A DNA stretch of 64,000 nucleotides, taken from assembly GCF_025244925.1 (NCBI RefSeq), contig NZ_CP104275.1, positions 1,984,001-2,048,000 on the forward strand. Reading direction: 5' to 3'. Origin of the DNA: Arthrobacter zhaoxinii (GTDB taxonomy: Bacteria; Actinomycetota; Actinomycetes; Actinomycetales; Micrococcaceae). This document shows, one piece after another, positions 18,328 through 27,219 of the stretch (positions are counted from its first letter, which is position 1; every line of letters begins with the position of its first letter). Made by a program: the position numbers and the translations under genes. Under the pieces are notes generated by a model. It searched no databases and had not been told where the DNA came from. It saw only the letters and a program-made list of their open reading frames with translations.

Positions 18328-19344
18328 CTAGGCGTGAACAGCCGCCGGGGTCTTTGCCTCGGCTGCGCGGCGCTCGGCCACACGCTTGGCCTGCCTGCGG
18401 ATGTCCGGTTCGTTCCGGCGCAGCACCGCGTACAGCGGCGCCGCGATGTAGATGGTTGCCACGGTGCCCAGGATGATGCCCACGAACAGGGCCAGCGACA
18501 GATCCTTCAGGGTACCGGCGCCCAGCAGCAGCGCACCGATGAACAGGATGGAGGCCACCGGAAGGACGGCCACCACGGACGTGTTGATGGACCGGACCAG
18601 GGTCTGGTTCACGGCGAGATTGACCTCTTCCGCAAAGGTCCGCTTCGTCCGCTTGTCCAGGTCCTTCGTGTTTTCCCGGACCTTGTCGAAGACCACCACT
18701 GTGTCGTAGAGCGAGTAGCTGAGTACGGTGAGGAATCCGATGATGGCCGACGGCGTCACTTCGAAACCGCTCAGGGCGTAGACGCCTGCGGTGACCACCA
18801 TAACCACCAGCAGCCCGACGACGGCGGCCACGGACATCTTCCAGGTGCGGAAGTACAGGGCCATCAGCACCGCGGCAAGGGCCACGAAGACGACGAGTCC
18901 CACCAGCGCCTGCCGGCTGACGTCGCTGCCCCAGGTGGGGCCGATGAACGTGGAGGTGACTTCCTCCTGGCTGACGCCGTAGGTGTCCGCCAGTGACTCC
19001 TTGACCTCAATGGTCTGGTCATCGCTCAGCTTCTCCGTCTGGATCCGCATGGTGCCCGGAGCAATGTTGGTGACCTTGGGGTCGGCAGTGCCCGCAACCT
19101 CGGCTACTGCCTCCTCGCCTCGGCTGACGTCGGTGTTGCTGACGTTGGAGACAGTGAACTCGGAACCGCCGCGGAACTCGATACCAAGGTTGAAGCCGCC
19201 CTTGGCCACCGGGATGAGGATCGACAGCACCACCGCGGCTGCTGCGATGAAGAACCAGAGCCGAGCCTTGCCAACGAAGTTGTAGGACCGCTTTCCGGTG
19301 TACAGGCCATTGCCGAATGCGGCGAAACTGGGAAGCTTACTCAT
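18328..19344 (-). CDS. secF: Preprotein translocase subunit SecF
   Basis: Inner-membrane partner of SecD that uses the proton motive force to help pull secreted proteins out of SecYEG; 338 residues. TM1 about 28-46, followed by FNLGIEFRGGSEFTV (D1 motif), a short periplasmic domain, then five clustered membrane segments from about 145. ALSGFEVTPSAIIGFLTVLSYSLYDTVVVFDKVREN is the diagnostic SecF stretch. The start codon overlaps the secD stop by one base (TAATG), giving coupled translation. The C-terminus is basic and alanine rich. Confidence 0.97.
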   Translation of the reverse strand: MSKLPSFAAFGNGLYTGKRSYNFVGKARLWFFIAAAAVVLSILIPVAKGGFNLGIEFRGGSEFTVSNVSNTDVSRGEEAVAEVAGTADPKVTNIAPGTMRIQTEKLSDDQTIEVKESLADTYGVSQEEVTSTFIGPTWGSDVSRQALVGLVVFVALAAVLMALYFRTWKMSVAAVVGLLVVMVVTAGVYALSGFEVTPSAIIGFLTVLSYSLYDTVVVFDKVRENTKDLDKRTKRTFAEEVNLAVNQTLVRSINTSVVAVLPVASILFIGALLLGAGTLKDLSLALFVGIILGTVATIYIAAPLYAVLRRNEPDIRRQAKRVAERRAAEAKTPAAVHA

Positions 19345-21071
19345 TACTCGCCGTCCTTTTCGGAGCTGCGGCCGGATCCGGCCATTGAATCCTGCTTTTC
19401 GGCAAGCCGCCGTTCGGCGATGGTCATCCGTCGTTCGGCTTCCTTAGCCGCAGCCTTGTTTTTGCCGCGGGCCGCCGAAGCGTCTGCGGGGGTGCGTACC
19501 CGGCCGGCGCCGCGGTACAGCGGTATTGCGCCGAGGCGGCTCGGGTCGAGACCGGAGAAGCGGTGGCCGTCGCCGAAGAACCTGGTGCGGGCCAGCAGCA
19601 CCATGGTCGGGTGCGTGAACATAAAGACCACAATGAGGTCGGCAATGGCGGTGAGGCCCAGGGTGAACGCGAAGCCGCGCACGTTGCCGACCGCCACGAA
19701 GTACAGGACGACGGCGGCGAGGATGTTCACGGCCTTGGAGGCCAGGACGGTGCGCTTGGCCCGTTTCCAGCCGTTGTCCACGGCGGACACCAGGCCGCGG
19801 CCGTCGCGGAGCTCGTCACGGATGCGTTCGAAGTAGACGATGAACGAGTCGGCGGTCTGGCCGATGGCGACGATCAGGCCCGCCACGCCCGCCAGCGAGA
19901 GGCGGTAGTTGTGGCTCCAGCCCAGGATGGCGATGGCCAGGTAGGACAGGAGACCGGCGACGACCAGCGAGGCAATGGTGACGAAGCCCAGCGCCCGATA
20001 CTGGAACAGCGAGTACACGGCCACCAGCGCAAGGCCGATCAGGCCGGCGATGATGCCCATCCGAAGCTGGTCCGCACCGAGCGTTGCCGAGACCTGCTGT
20101 TCGCTCTGGATTTCGAAGCTGATCGGCAGGGCGCCGTACTTGAGCTGCTCGGACAGCGCCTCGGCGCTCTCCTGGGTGAAGTTGCCCGTGATCTGGGGCT
20201 TGCCGTCGGTAATGACCGCGTTGACGGTCGGCGCCGAAATGATCTGGCCGTCCAGGACAATGGCGAACTGGTTCCGGGGGTCCCCCTCAGGGAAGGCGAA
20301 CAGACGGTCGGTGACGGAGCGGAACTTGTCCGTGCCTTCGCCGTTGAACTCAATGTTCACGGCCCACTGGTTGGTGGAGACGCCGTTGTTGCCCTGGGCC
20401 ATGCCGAAGCTGGCCGTGGAGATGTCCACGCCGGGAACTTCCACCGGGCCGAGGATGTACTTACCCGCAGTGCCCGGTTCGCAGGCAACCATCGGCTGGT
20501 CTGCCGGAGCCTGCTCCGCGTTGGCAATGGTGTCCGGGTTCAGGCAGTCGGTGGTTTCGAACTGTGTCTGCAGCTCGGGTGAAATCCAGTTGGTGTCCGA
20601 AGCATCCGTGGGCTCGGCCGACGGGGTGGGCAGCTGTTCTGCCGGAGTCGGGTCCGTGACTGCTGCACCCTGTCCCCCGCCGCCGCTCAGGACCGGACGG
20701 AACTCCATGTTGGCTGAAGCCTGGATCAGTTCGCGTGTCTCGGCATCGGGAACGCCGGGCAGTGACACCACGACGTTCCGGTTGGACTGGGTGCTGATCT
20801 CCGCTTCGGAGACACCGCTGCCGTCCACGCGCTGGCGGATGATCTCCACTGCCTGGTCCAGCTGTTCGGTGGTGATGTCAGAGCCACCTCCCTGCACTTC
20901 GGGAGCCAGGATCATCTGGGTGCCGCCCTCGAGGTCGAGGGCAAGTTTCGGGGTCCAGCTGGCGTTGCTCCACATGGAACCACCGCCAAGCAGAAGGGCC
21001 AGGGCAGCAAGAATGACGCCCAGCCAAAGGAGCGTCTTTTTCGCGGCCGAGCCGGGGCCGGTACGGGGCAT
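19344..21071 (-). CDS. secD: Protein translocase subunit SecD
   Basis: Protein of 575 residues. TM1 about 12-32; LALDLEGGTQMIL (D1); a long periplasmic P1 head with a low-complexity insert (TPAEQLPTPSAEPTDASDT, about 140-160); AIVLDGQIISAPTVNAVI; then TM2-6 with GVAGLIVAIGQTADSFIVYFERIRDELRDG. The C-terminal tail of about 60 residues is charged (KNKAAAKEAERRMTIAERR). The ATG at 21071 follows AAGGA. It is first in the secD-secF unit, with yajC upstream on the same strand. Confidence 0.97.
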   Translation of the reverse strand: MPRTGPGSAAKKTLLWLGVILAALALLLGGGSMWSNASWTPKLALDLEGGTQMILAPEVQGGGSDITTEQLDQAVEIIRQRVDGSGVSEAEISTQSNRNVVVSLPGVPDAETRELIQASANMEFRPVLSGGGGQGAAVTDPTPAEQLPTPSAEPTDASDTNWISPELQTQFETTDCLNPDTIANAEQAPADQPMVACEPGTAGKYILGPVEVPGVDISTASFGMAQGNNGVSTNQWAVNIEFNGEGTDKFRSVTDRLFAFPEGDPRNQFAIVLDGQIISAPTVNAVITDGKPQITGNFTQESAEALSEQLKYGALPISFEIQSEQQVSATLGADQLRMGIIAGLIGLALVAVYSLFQYRALGFVTIASLVVAGLLSYLAIAILGWSHNYRLSLAGVAGLIVAIGQTADSFIVYFERIRDELRDGRGLVSAVDNGWKRAKRTVLASKAVNILAAVVLYFVAVGNVRGFAFTLGLTAIADLIVVFMFTHPTMVLLARTRFFGDGHRFSGLDPSRLGAIPLYRGAGRVRTPADASAARGKNKAAAKEAERRMTIAERRLAEKQDSMAGSGRSSEKDGE

Positions 21072-21125
21072 AGGGAATTTTCCTTAAGGGCGAAGATCAC
21101 CGGGACCATCATGGTCTCCGGGCGG

Positions 21126-21151
21126 CAAGCGGGGCACCAATGCCCCGCTTG
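21126..21151 (-). terminator. Hairpin between yajC and secD
   Basis: Perfect 11-bp stem CAAGCGGGGCA (21126-21136) and TGCCCCGCTTG (21141-21151) with a four-base loop. It lies 14 bases after yajC and 55 bases before secD. There is no U-run, so it could be a partial terminator or an RNA-processing element that sets the yajC to secDF ratio. Confidence 0.65.
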
Positions 21152-21164
21152 GCTCGTGGAGAGT

Positions 21165-21584
21165 CTAGTTCTCTTTTTTGTCGTCGCGGTTCAGGCGCTT
21201 AAGTGTTTCTTCCGGCGTCTCGTCCTGCACGGCGTCCTGGCGCTCGGACGTGTCCTTGCCGAGCGTGAGGGAAGAGGCATCATCGGGGACCGCGGCGGCG
21301 TCATCGGCCGGTGTTTCTTCAGCGGGAATGGTGACGACCTTGGTCAGTGCCTGGAGGTGCACCGTGGCGGTGTTGCCGGGGGAAAGCTCCAGAACGGCCT
21401 TGTTTTCGTCCTGGTCCACGGAAACGATCCGTCCGAAAAGCCCGAACTGGGTCATGACCTCGGTACCCGGAAGCATCTGCGCCCGCTGCTGAACAACCGT
21501 CTGCTGCGACTTCTTCTGCTTGCGGAACATCATGATGACGAAGACCGCCAGCAGCAGAGGGAGAAAGAGATCAGCGATATTCAC
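21165..21584 (-). CDS. yajC: Preprotein translocase subunit YajC
   Basis: Small accessory of the SecDF-YajC complex; 139 residues. N-terminal membrane segment (IADLFLPLLLAVFVIMMFRKQKK, 3-25) then the YajC core MLPGTEVMTQFGLFGRIVSVD and an acidic variable tail. The GTG at 21584 gives VNIADLF directly before the membrane helix and is preferred over an in-frame start 24 codons upstream. The tail (about residues 90-139) is longer than in E. coli, as usual for actinobacteria. Confidence 0.93.
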   Translation of the reverse strand: MNIADLFLPLLLAVFVIMMFRKQKKSQQTVVQQRAQMLPGTEVMTQFGLFGRIVSVDQDENKAVLELSPGNTATVHLQALTKVVTIPAEETPADDAAAVPDDASSLTLGKDTSERQDAVQDETPEETLKRLNRDDKKEN

Positions 21585-21685
21585 GTGGAGAATTCCGTTT
21601 CTGTTGAGGAAGTGCCGGGCGTCCCGGCATGCTGCCGGGACCATGCCCAAGGGCAAGTCTAAACGGAAAACGTGGAAGCGGACGG

Positions 21686-22780
21686 TTAAGTTTCCCGCAG
21701 GCTCTCGTCGGCTGCGGCGGACGAGGTGTTGGTACCGGGCCCGGAGAACATGTTCTGCGGCATCGCGGCCGCCACGTTCTCGGGCATCTGCAGGCCCAGA
21801 TGCTCCCAGGCGGCCCGGGTCGCGATGCGGCCCCTCGGCGTCCGGCCGAGCAGGCCTTCGCGGACGAGGTACGGTTCGGCCACCGTCTCCACGGTCTCCG
21901 GCTCCTCGCCGACGGCGATCGCCAGCGTGGAAAGGCCCACCGGTCCCCCGTTGAACTTGGTGATCAGTGCGGTGAGCACGGCACGGTCCAGCCGGTCCAG
22001 GCCGAGCACGTCCACTTCATACATGTCCAGGGCCGCACCTGCCGAACGGGCGTCGATCTGCTCGATTCCGTGCACCAGGGCCCAGTCGCGGACGCGGCGC
22101 AGCAGCCGGTTGGCGATTCGCGGCGTGCCGCGGGAGCGTCCGGCCACCTCGGCGAAGCCTGCGGAGTTGACCTTCATATCCATCAGCATGGCCGAGCGGC
22201 GCAGCACCAGTTCCAGTTCCTGCGTGGAGTAGAACTCCAGATGGCCGGTGAAGCCGAAACGGTCCCGCAGCGGCCCGGGCAGCAGCCCGGCGCGGGTGGT
22301 GGCACCCACCAGGGTGAACGGCGGCAGGTCCAGCGGGATGGCGGTGGCGCCGGCACCCTTGCCGACGATGATGTCGACGCGGAAATCCTCCATGGCCATG
22401 TAGAGCATTTCCTCGGCCGGACGGGACATGCGGTGGATTTCGTCCAGGAACAGCACTTCGCCCTCGGTGAGGGAGGACAGGATGGCTGCGAGGTCGCCGG
22501 CGTGCTGGATGGCGGGCCCGGAGCTGATCCGCAGCGGCGCATTCATTTCCGCGGCAATGATCATGGACAGGGTGGTCTTGCCCAGGCCGGGTGGACCGGA
22601 CAGCAGCACGTGGTCGGCGCTGCGGCCGCGCAGCCGGGACGCTTCGAGCACCAGCGACAGCTGTTCGCGGACACGCTTCTGCCCCACGAAGTCGTCCAGG
22701 TTCTTGGGGCGCAGGGCGGCCTCGATGGCTTTGTCGTCCGGGTCGGGGCCGGGGGCGACGAGGGAGTCGGCGGCGGTCAC
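21686..22780 (-). CDS. ruvB: Holliday junction branch migration helicase RuvB
   Basis: AAA+ motor of the RuvAB branch-migration complex; 364 residues. [18 protein letters not shown] (about 24-41), Walker [10 protein letters not shown] (about 61-69), Walker B LFLDEIHR, sensor VGATTRAG, arginine finger region [15 protein letters not shown], and a C-terminal winged helix ([17 protein letters not shown]). The start is the GTG at 22780. Its neighbour ruvA ends one base upstream, so the two are translationally coupled. The C-terminal 30 residues are variable. Confidence 0.97.
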   Translation of the reverse strand: MTAADSLVAPGPDPDDKAIEAALRPKNLDDFVGQKRVREQLSLVLEASRLRGRSADHVLLSGPPGLGKTTLSMIIAAEMNAPLRISSGPAIQHAGDLAAILSSLTEGEVLFLDEIHRMSRPAEEMLYMAMEDFRVDIIVGKGAGATAIPLDLPPFTLVGATTRAGLLPGPLRDRFGFTGHLEFYSTQELELVLRRSAMLMDMKVNSAGFAEVAGRSRGTPRIANRLLRRVRDWALVHGIEQIDARSAGAALDMYEVDVLGLDRLDRAVLTALITKFNGGPVGLSTLAIAVGEEPETVETVAEPYLVREGLLGRTPRGRIATRAAWEHLGLQMPENVAAAMPQNMFSGPGTNTSSAAADESLRET

Positions 22781-22781
22781 C

Positions 22782-23411
22782 TTAGCCGGCCTTTCGGCGC
22801 GATGCGGCCCGCGCGCCGTCGTTCCCGAGGCGGCGCAGCGTCAGTTTCAGGATTTCCCCGACATTGCCGGCGGCAGCGACGTCGGGATGCTCGGCAGCGG
22901 TGTCGTCAACTGCAGCGGTGGCGTCCTTTTCGGACCAGCCGAGACCGGTCATGGCAGCCAGCACCTGTTCCTGCCAGCGCGGGGAAGCCGGGTTGTTTTC
23001 CGCAGTGCCGTGCGGCACGAGCTTGTCCGCCAGTTCGAGGACAATGCGGCGGGCACCCTTGGGCCCGATGCCGGAGACCTTGCTGAAGGCCTTGTCATCA
23101 CCGGTGGATGCGGCCACGCGGATGGCTTCAGGAGTGTGGACGGCCAGGACGGCGAGGGCGATCCGCGGACCCACGCCGCTGACGCCGAGCAGGATTTCGA
23201 ATACTTCCCGCTGATCTGCATCACTGAACCCGTACAGGGTCATGGAGTCCTCACGGACGATCATCGCGGTGTGGACGAACGCTTCACTTCCCGTACGCAG
23301 CGAAGCCAGTGTCTGGGGAGTGGCCTGGACGAGCATCCCGAGTCCTTGGACATCGATGACGGCGGAGGAAAGGCCCACGTGCGAAACGACCCCGCGGAGG
23401 GAACTGATCAT
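22782..23411 (-). CDS. ruvA: Holliday junction DNA helicase subunit RuvA
   Basis: Tetrameric junction-recognition subunit; 209 residues. Domain [22 protein letters not shown] (1-21), domain II with helix-hairpin-helix motifs ([16 protein letters not shown] and [16 protein letters not shown], about 75-130), and the C-terminal RuvB-binding domain III ([13 protein letters not shown], about 155-170). The ATG at 23411 is preceded by GGAG. A 73-base gap to ruvC holds a possible weak LexA site at 23433-23448. Confidence 0.97.
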   Translation of the reverse strand: MISSLRGVVSHVGLSSAVIDVQGLGMLVQATPQTLASLRTGSEAFVHTAMIVREDSMTLYGFSDADQREVFEILLGVSGVGPRIALAVLAVHTPEAIRVAASTGDDKAFSKVSGIGPKGARRIVLELADKLVPHGTAENNPASPRWQEQVLAAMTGLGWSEKDATAAVDDTAAEHPDVAAAGNVGEILKLTLRRLGNDGARAASRRKAG

Positions 23412-23432
23412 GAAGGAACTCCAGAGGCTGTA

Positions 23433-23448
23433 TAGAACATATCTACGA
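23433..23448. promoter_or_regulatory. Weak LexA-box candidate upstream of ruvA
   Basis: Plus-strand TAGAACATATCTACGA matches the window's own LexA palindrome TCGAACATATGTTCGA at 13 of 16 positions when read on the minus strand. The left half GAAC is intact; the right half is CTAC in place of GTTC. It lies 22 bases before the ruvA start. ruv genes are LexA-regulated in several bacteria. Confidence 0.35.
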
Positions 23449-23484
23449 ATACCCTACTTGCTGGCGCCCGCATTCCCCTGCTGT

Positions 23485-24084
23485 TCAGTAGCTTCCGCGT
23501 TTTGCCCGCGCTTCCGCTTCGGCCCACAGCCGCTGGGCCGGAGTCAGTCCGGTAGCCGGTGCCGTGCCCCGCGAGGCGGAGCCGGCGGTGGGTCCGGGAC
23601 CTGCGACGCCGCGGCGCCAGGCGTGGGTGATCGCCAGGGCCAGCGCGTCGGCAGCGTCGGCAGGTTTGGGCATTTCGTCCAGCCGCAGGATCTTGGTCAC
23701 CATCTTGCCCACGGCATCCTTGTTCGCCGAACCGGAGCCCGTCACCGCCGCCTTGACCTCGGTGGGCGTGTGCAGGGCGACCGGGATACCGCGCCGGGCG
23801 GCTGCGGCAATGACGACGCCGGAGGCCTGGGCGGTGCCCATCACCGTGCTGACATTGAGCTGGCTGAACACCCGCTCCACGGCCAGGACATCGGGCCGGT
23901 GCGTGTCCAGCCACAGGTCGATGGCTTCGGAAATGACCAGCAGCCGCGCATCAAGCGCGGTTCCGGCCACCGTGCCGACAACTCCAACGGCCACAAGGGT
24001 GGCCCGGCGGTTTCCCTCGACCTCAACTACTCCAAGGCCGCAGCGGGTCAGGCCGGGGTCCACCCCCAGGACGCGTAGAGACAC
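23485..24084 (-). CDS. ruvC: Crossover junction endodeoxyribonuclease RuvC
   Basis: Holliday junction resolvase; 199 residues. The acidic active-site residues are visible in [11 protein letters not shown] (D8), LAVERVFSQ (Glu near 69) and the C-terminal [16 protein letters not shown] (Asp near 140-146). The C-terminal 35 residues are a variable tail ([18 protein letters not shown]). The start is a GTG at 24084, nine bases after the yebC stop, so it is probably part of one yebC-ruvC-ruvA-ruvB transcript. Confidence 0.96.
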   Translation of the reverse strand: MSLRVLGVDPGLTRCGLGVVEVEGNRRATLVAVGVVGTVAGTALDARLLVISEAIDLWLDTHRPDVLAVERVFSQLNVSTVMGTAQASGVVIAAAARRGIPVALHTPTEVKAAVTGSGSANKDAVGKMVTKILRLDEMPKPADAADALALAITHAWRRGVAGPGPTAGSASRGTAPATGLTPAQRLWAEAEARAKRGSY

Positions 24085-24093
24085 AGGTACGTC

Positions 24094-24852
24094 TTAGTCG
24101 TCTTCTTCAAGCTCGGCCATAACGGCGGCCGGGATATCAGCGTTGGAGTAGACGTTCTGCACGTCGTCGAGGTCTTCGAGCGCGTCCACGAGCTTGAGGA
24201 ACTTGCGGGCTGCGTCCGCATCCAGTTCCACGTGCATGGACGGAACGAATTCGGCCTCATCGGTCTCGTACTCGATGCTGGCTTCTTCCAGGGCGCCGAC
24301 GACGGCACGCAGGTCCTGCGGCTCGGAGATGATCTCGAAGTTCTCTCCGGATTCCTTCACCTCGTCCGCACCGGCATCGAGGACGGCCATCAGCAGGTCG
24401 TCTTCGGTGAGGCCGTTCTTCGGCAGGTTCACTACGCCCTTGCGGGTGAACATGTACGCCACCGAACCGGGATCACCCATGTTGCCGCCGTTGCGGGTGA
24501 CCGCCAGGCGAACCTCGGAGGCGGCACGGTTCTTGTTGTCCGTGAGGCACTCAATCAGGAGAGCCGAACCCTGGGGTCCGTAGCCCTCATACATGATGGT
24601 CTGGTAATCGACGGCTTCACCGAGCAGGCCGGCGCCGCGCTTGACCGCGCGGTTGATGTTGTCGATCGGCACCGACGTCTTCTTGGCTTTGGACACGGCC
24701 AGTTCAAGGGCCGGGTTGCCTGCCATGTCGGCTCCGCCGGCGCGTGCTGCAACTTCAATGTTCTTGATCAGCTTGGCGAAGGACTTGGCACGCTTGGCAT
24801 CAATTACGGCCTTCTTGTGCTTGGTGGTTGCCCATTTAGAGTGGCCCGACAT
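24094..24852 (-). CDS. yebC: YebC/PmpR family protein
   Basis: Protein of 252 residues starting [25 protein letters not shown], the hallmark of the TACO1/YebC family. Further family stretches are [34 protein letters not shown] and [20 protein letters not shown]. Members act in translation of hard-to-decode sequences and some were described as transcription regulators; the cytosolic role here is inferred. GGAG lies 12 bases before the ATG. In many actinobacteria pdxT precedes this gene; here the upstream region is a promoter gap facing murT. Confidence 0.95.
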   Translation of the reverse strand: MSGHSKWATTKHKKAVIDAKRAKSFAKLIKNIEVAARAGGADMAGNPALELAVSKAKKTSVPIDNINRAVKRGAGLLGEAVDYQTIMYEGYGPQGSALLIECLTDNKNRAASEVRLAVTRNGGNMGDPGSVAYMFTRKGVVNLPKNGLTEDDLLMAVLDAGADEVKESGENFEIISEPQDLRAVVGALEEASIEYETDEAEFVPSMHVELDADAARKFLKLVDALEDLDDVQNVYSNADIPAAVMAELEEDD

Positions 24853-24877
24853 GCTCTACGCTTCTCCTCTGATCGAT

Positions 24878-24911
24878 AAAAAAGTCCGGCTGCTTGCCGC
24901 CCGTCGGGACT
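24878..24911 (-). terminator. Terminator-like hairpin and U-run in the yebC leader
   Basis: On the minus strand AGTCC (24911-24907) can pair with GGACT (24887-24883), with a smaller GGC/GCC inner pairing. It is followed by TTTTTTAT (from 24883 to 24876). This ends about 26 bases before the yebC ATG. It could be a leader attenuator or the end of a short upstream RNA. The stem is imperfect. Confidence 0.4.
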
Positions 24912-25115
24912 CCGGGGGAACCGGGCCGAACAGGGAGACCAGCTAAGCGTCCCGAACACACTGCCACAATTCTAGCGACCGAATCCGTTTCCGGGGCGGT
25001 CAACGCGTCCCGGACCGGCAGCGGGGCCGGGTACCGACGTGGAAAAGCACTGTTGACCAGCCCCGATGCGTGCAGCCTCACGCCCGGGAATCGCCGCCGG
25101 ATCAAGGGGGTGCGC

Positions 25116-25121
25116 TATATT
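25116..25121 (+). promoter_or_regulatory. -10 element of a leaderless murT promoter
   Basis: TATATT with eight bases to the murT ATG at 25130, which puts the transcript start at or next to the A of the start codon. There is no ribosome-binding site. A matching -35 is not evident. Confidence 0.55.
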
Positions 25122-25129
25122 CAGTAACC

Positions 25130-26401
25130 ATGAGTTCTTTCTCCATCCTGGTCGGAAAACTGGTCCGCAGTGCCTCCAAACTGCGCGGCGGCGGCTCCGC
25201 CCTGCCGGGCCTGGTGGTGGAGAAGATCGATCCCGATTTCATTCGCCGCACCCTCGCAGACCTGCCGCTCGGCGTCGCCGTCGTTTCCGGCACCAACGGC
25301 AAGACCACCACAACCAAAATGGTGGTGGAGCTGCTCGAGAGCCAGGGGCTGAAGGTTTTCACGAACCGGACCGGCAGCAACTTCACCCGCGGTGTCGCCG
25401 CGGCGCTGCTGGGCGAAGTCAGCCTGCGCGGACGCCTGGATGCGGACATCGCCGTCCTGGAACTGGACGAGGCCCATGCCGTGCACTTCGTGAAGCTGAT
25501 CCAGCCGCGCTACAGCCTGCTGCTCAATGTCCTCCGCGACCAGCTGGACCGGTTCGGCGAGATCGACAAGACGACCCGGCTGCTGGAGCAGATTGCCCGT
25601 GCCACCACGGAGACCGTGGTCCTGAACCGTGAAGATCCCCGCGTCGCGGGCATTGCCGAGTCCCTGACCGGCCAGCGCGCCGTGTACTTCGGGCTCGACG
25701 CGTCGCTGCGCAGCACCTTCCCCAACGACGACGAGATGCGCGGCAGCCTCGCCGAGGCCCTCGCCGCCACCCAGGAAGCCGACGTCGTCCTGGAACGCGT
25801 CAGCGAGACCGAGGCGGACTTCCTCATCGACGGACAGGTCCGCACCTCCGGGCTGAAGCTGCGCGGCGTCTACAACATCTTCAATGCCGCTGCGGCCCTG
25901 GCCTTCGCCCGCACCATCAAGGGCGGGGACCTGGATTCGGACGCACTGTTCGAGGCGCTGGCCAACGTGGAGCCGGCCTTCGGCCGCGGCGAGTCGCTGA
26001 CCGTCAACGGGCAGCCGCTGGAGCTGGTGCTGGTGAAGAATCCCAGCGGCTTCCGCCTCGGCCTGAAGTCCTTTGCCGCCCACGGCTATTCCACGATGAT
26101 CGCCATCAATGACAACTACGCCGACGGCCGGGACATGTCCTGGCTGTGGGATGTGGACTTCGAATCCCTGGCCGAGGGCGGCGTCGACGTCGTCAGCGGC
26201 GTGCGTGCCTACGACATGGCCCTGCGCCTGAAGTACGACGACGTGCCCGTGCGCACCATTGAACCGGACATCACGGACGGACTGAAGCGTTTCATCAAGG
26301 ACTCCCCCGGGGTTCCCATGCGGATCTTCTGCACGTACACGGCCATGCTGGCCGTGCGCCGGGAACTCTCCAAGATCACGAAGGTAGAGGTGGTCTCATG
26401 A
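25130..26401 (+). CDS. murT: Lipid II isoglutaminyl synthase subunit MurT
   Basis: Mur-ligase-like subunit that activates the D-Glu carboxylate of lipid II for amidation by GatD; 423 residues. ATP-binding GTNGKTTTTKM (about 56-66), central domain VLELDEAHAVHF, DUF1727 C-terminal domain with ADGRDMSWLWDVDFE (about 327-341), which holds the conserved Asp. The segment after YFGLDASL (about 190-250) normally has four zinc-ribbon cysteines in MurT. Here there are none; the only cysteine in the protein is near the C-terminus (RIFCTYTAML). The stop overlaps gatD by four bases (ATGA). Confidence 0.95.
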   Translation: MSSFSILVGKLVRSASKLRGGGSALPGLVVEKIDPDFIRRTLADLPLGVAVVSGTNGKTTTTKMVVELLESQGLKVFTNRTGSNFTRGVAAALLGEVSLRGRLDADIAVLELDEAHAVHFVKLIQPRYSLLLNVLRDQLDRFGEIDKTTRLLEQIARATTETVVLNREDPRVAGIAESLTGQRAVYFGLDASLRSTFPNDDEMRGSLAEALAATQEADVVLERVSETEADFLIDGQVRTSGLKLRGVYNIFNAAAALAFARTIKGGDLDSDALFEALANVEPAFGRGESLTVNGQPLELVLVKNPSGFRLGLKSFAAHGYSTMIAINDNYADGRDMSWLWDVDFESLAEGGVDVVSGVRAYDMALRLKYDDVPVRTIEPDITDGLKRFIKDSPGVPMRIFCTYTAMLAVRRELSKITKVEVVS

Positions 26402-27144
26402 CCGAGGACCGCACGATTAAGATCCTGCAGCTGTACCCGCGGGAAATGAATATTTACGGCGACTGGGGCAATGTGCTGGTGCTCAAGCAGCGCCTGAAGT
26501 GGTACGGCTACACGCCCGTCGTGGAGGAGTACAACGCCGGGGACGAGTTCCCGACGGATGTCGACATCATTGTCGGCGGCGGCGGGCAGGACAGCGGGCA
26601 GGTGGTGATCCAGCAGGATCTCCAGCAGCTGGCCCCCACCCTGCAGGGGCTCGCCGAGGACGGCCTGCCGATGCTGGTGATCTGCGGGCTGTACCAGTTG
26701 TTCGGACGGTTCTTTCGGACGCATGAGGGTGCACTCATTCCGGGTATCGGCATCCTGGACATGGAGACCCACGGCGGTGATGTGCGGCTGATCGGCAACG
26801 TGCTTTCCGTCAGCGAAGAGTTCGGCGAGATCCACGGCTATGAGAACCACAGCGGCCAGACGTTCCTCGGTCCGGGCGTGAAGCCGCTGGCGGAGATCCG
26901 CAAGGGAGAGGGCAACAACACCAAGGACAGCACCGAGGGTGCCCGCTACAAGAACGTGGTGGCCAGCTACCTGCACGGTTCCCTCCTGCCGAAGAACCCT
27001 GCCATTGCCGACTTCCTGATCGAGAAGGCAGCCATCCGCAAATTCGGCAGCTTCTCCCCCGTTTCCCGCTCCGAAGCGGACCTGGCGGAGCTGTCGAAGC
27101 TTTCGGAAATGGCACGCCAGCACGCCGGGCAGCGGCCGCGCTAG
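26398..27144 (+). CDS. gatD: Lipid II isoglutaminyl synthase glutaminase subunit GatD
   Basis: Class I glutamine amidotransferase of 248 residues. It supplies ammonia to MurT to convert D-Glu to D-isoGln in the peptidoglycan stem peptide. The catalytic cysteine is C96 in MLVICGLYQLFG; the His is in ASYLHGSLLPKNP (about 186); IVGGGGQDSGQ (58-68) is the substrate-side glycine loop; ENHSGQTFLG follows. It starts four bases inside murT, so the two are translationally coupled. The C-terminal 30 residues are variable. Confidence 0.96.
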   Translation: MTEDRTIKILQLYPREMNIYGDWGNVLVLKQRLKWYGYTPVVEEYNAGDEFPTDVDIIVGGGGQDSGQVVIQQDLQQLAPTLQGLAEDGLPMLVICGLYQLFGRFFRTHEGALIPGIGILDMETHGGDVRLIGNVLSVSEEFGEIHGYENHSGQTFLGPGVKPLAEIRKGEGNNTKDSTEGARYKNVVASYLHGSLLPKNPAIADFLIEKAAIRKFGSFSPVSRSEADLAELSKLSEMARQHAGQRPR

Positions 27145-27219
27145 ATCGCGGGCGCCGGGCGTCGTCCCGTTGCCTACCGGCACTGTTTAGCCGGACACAG
27201 GGCATGGTTGGATTACCCC

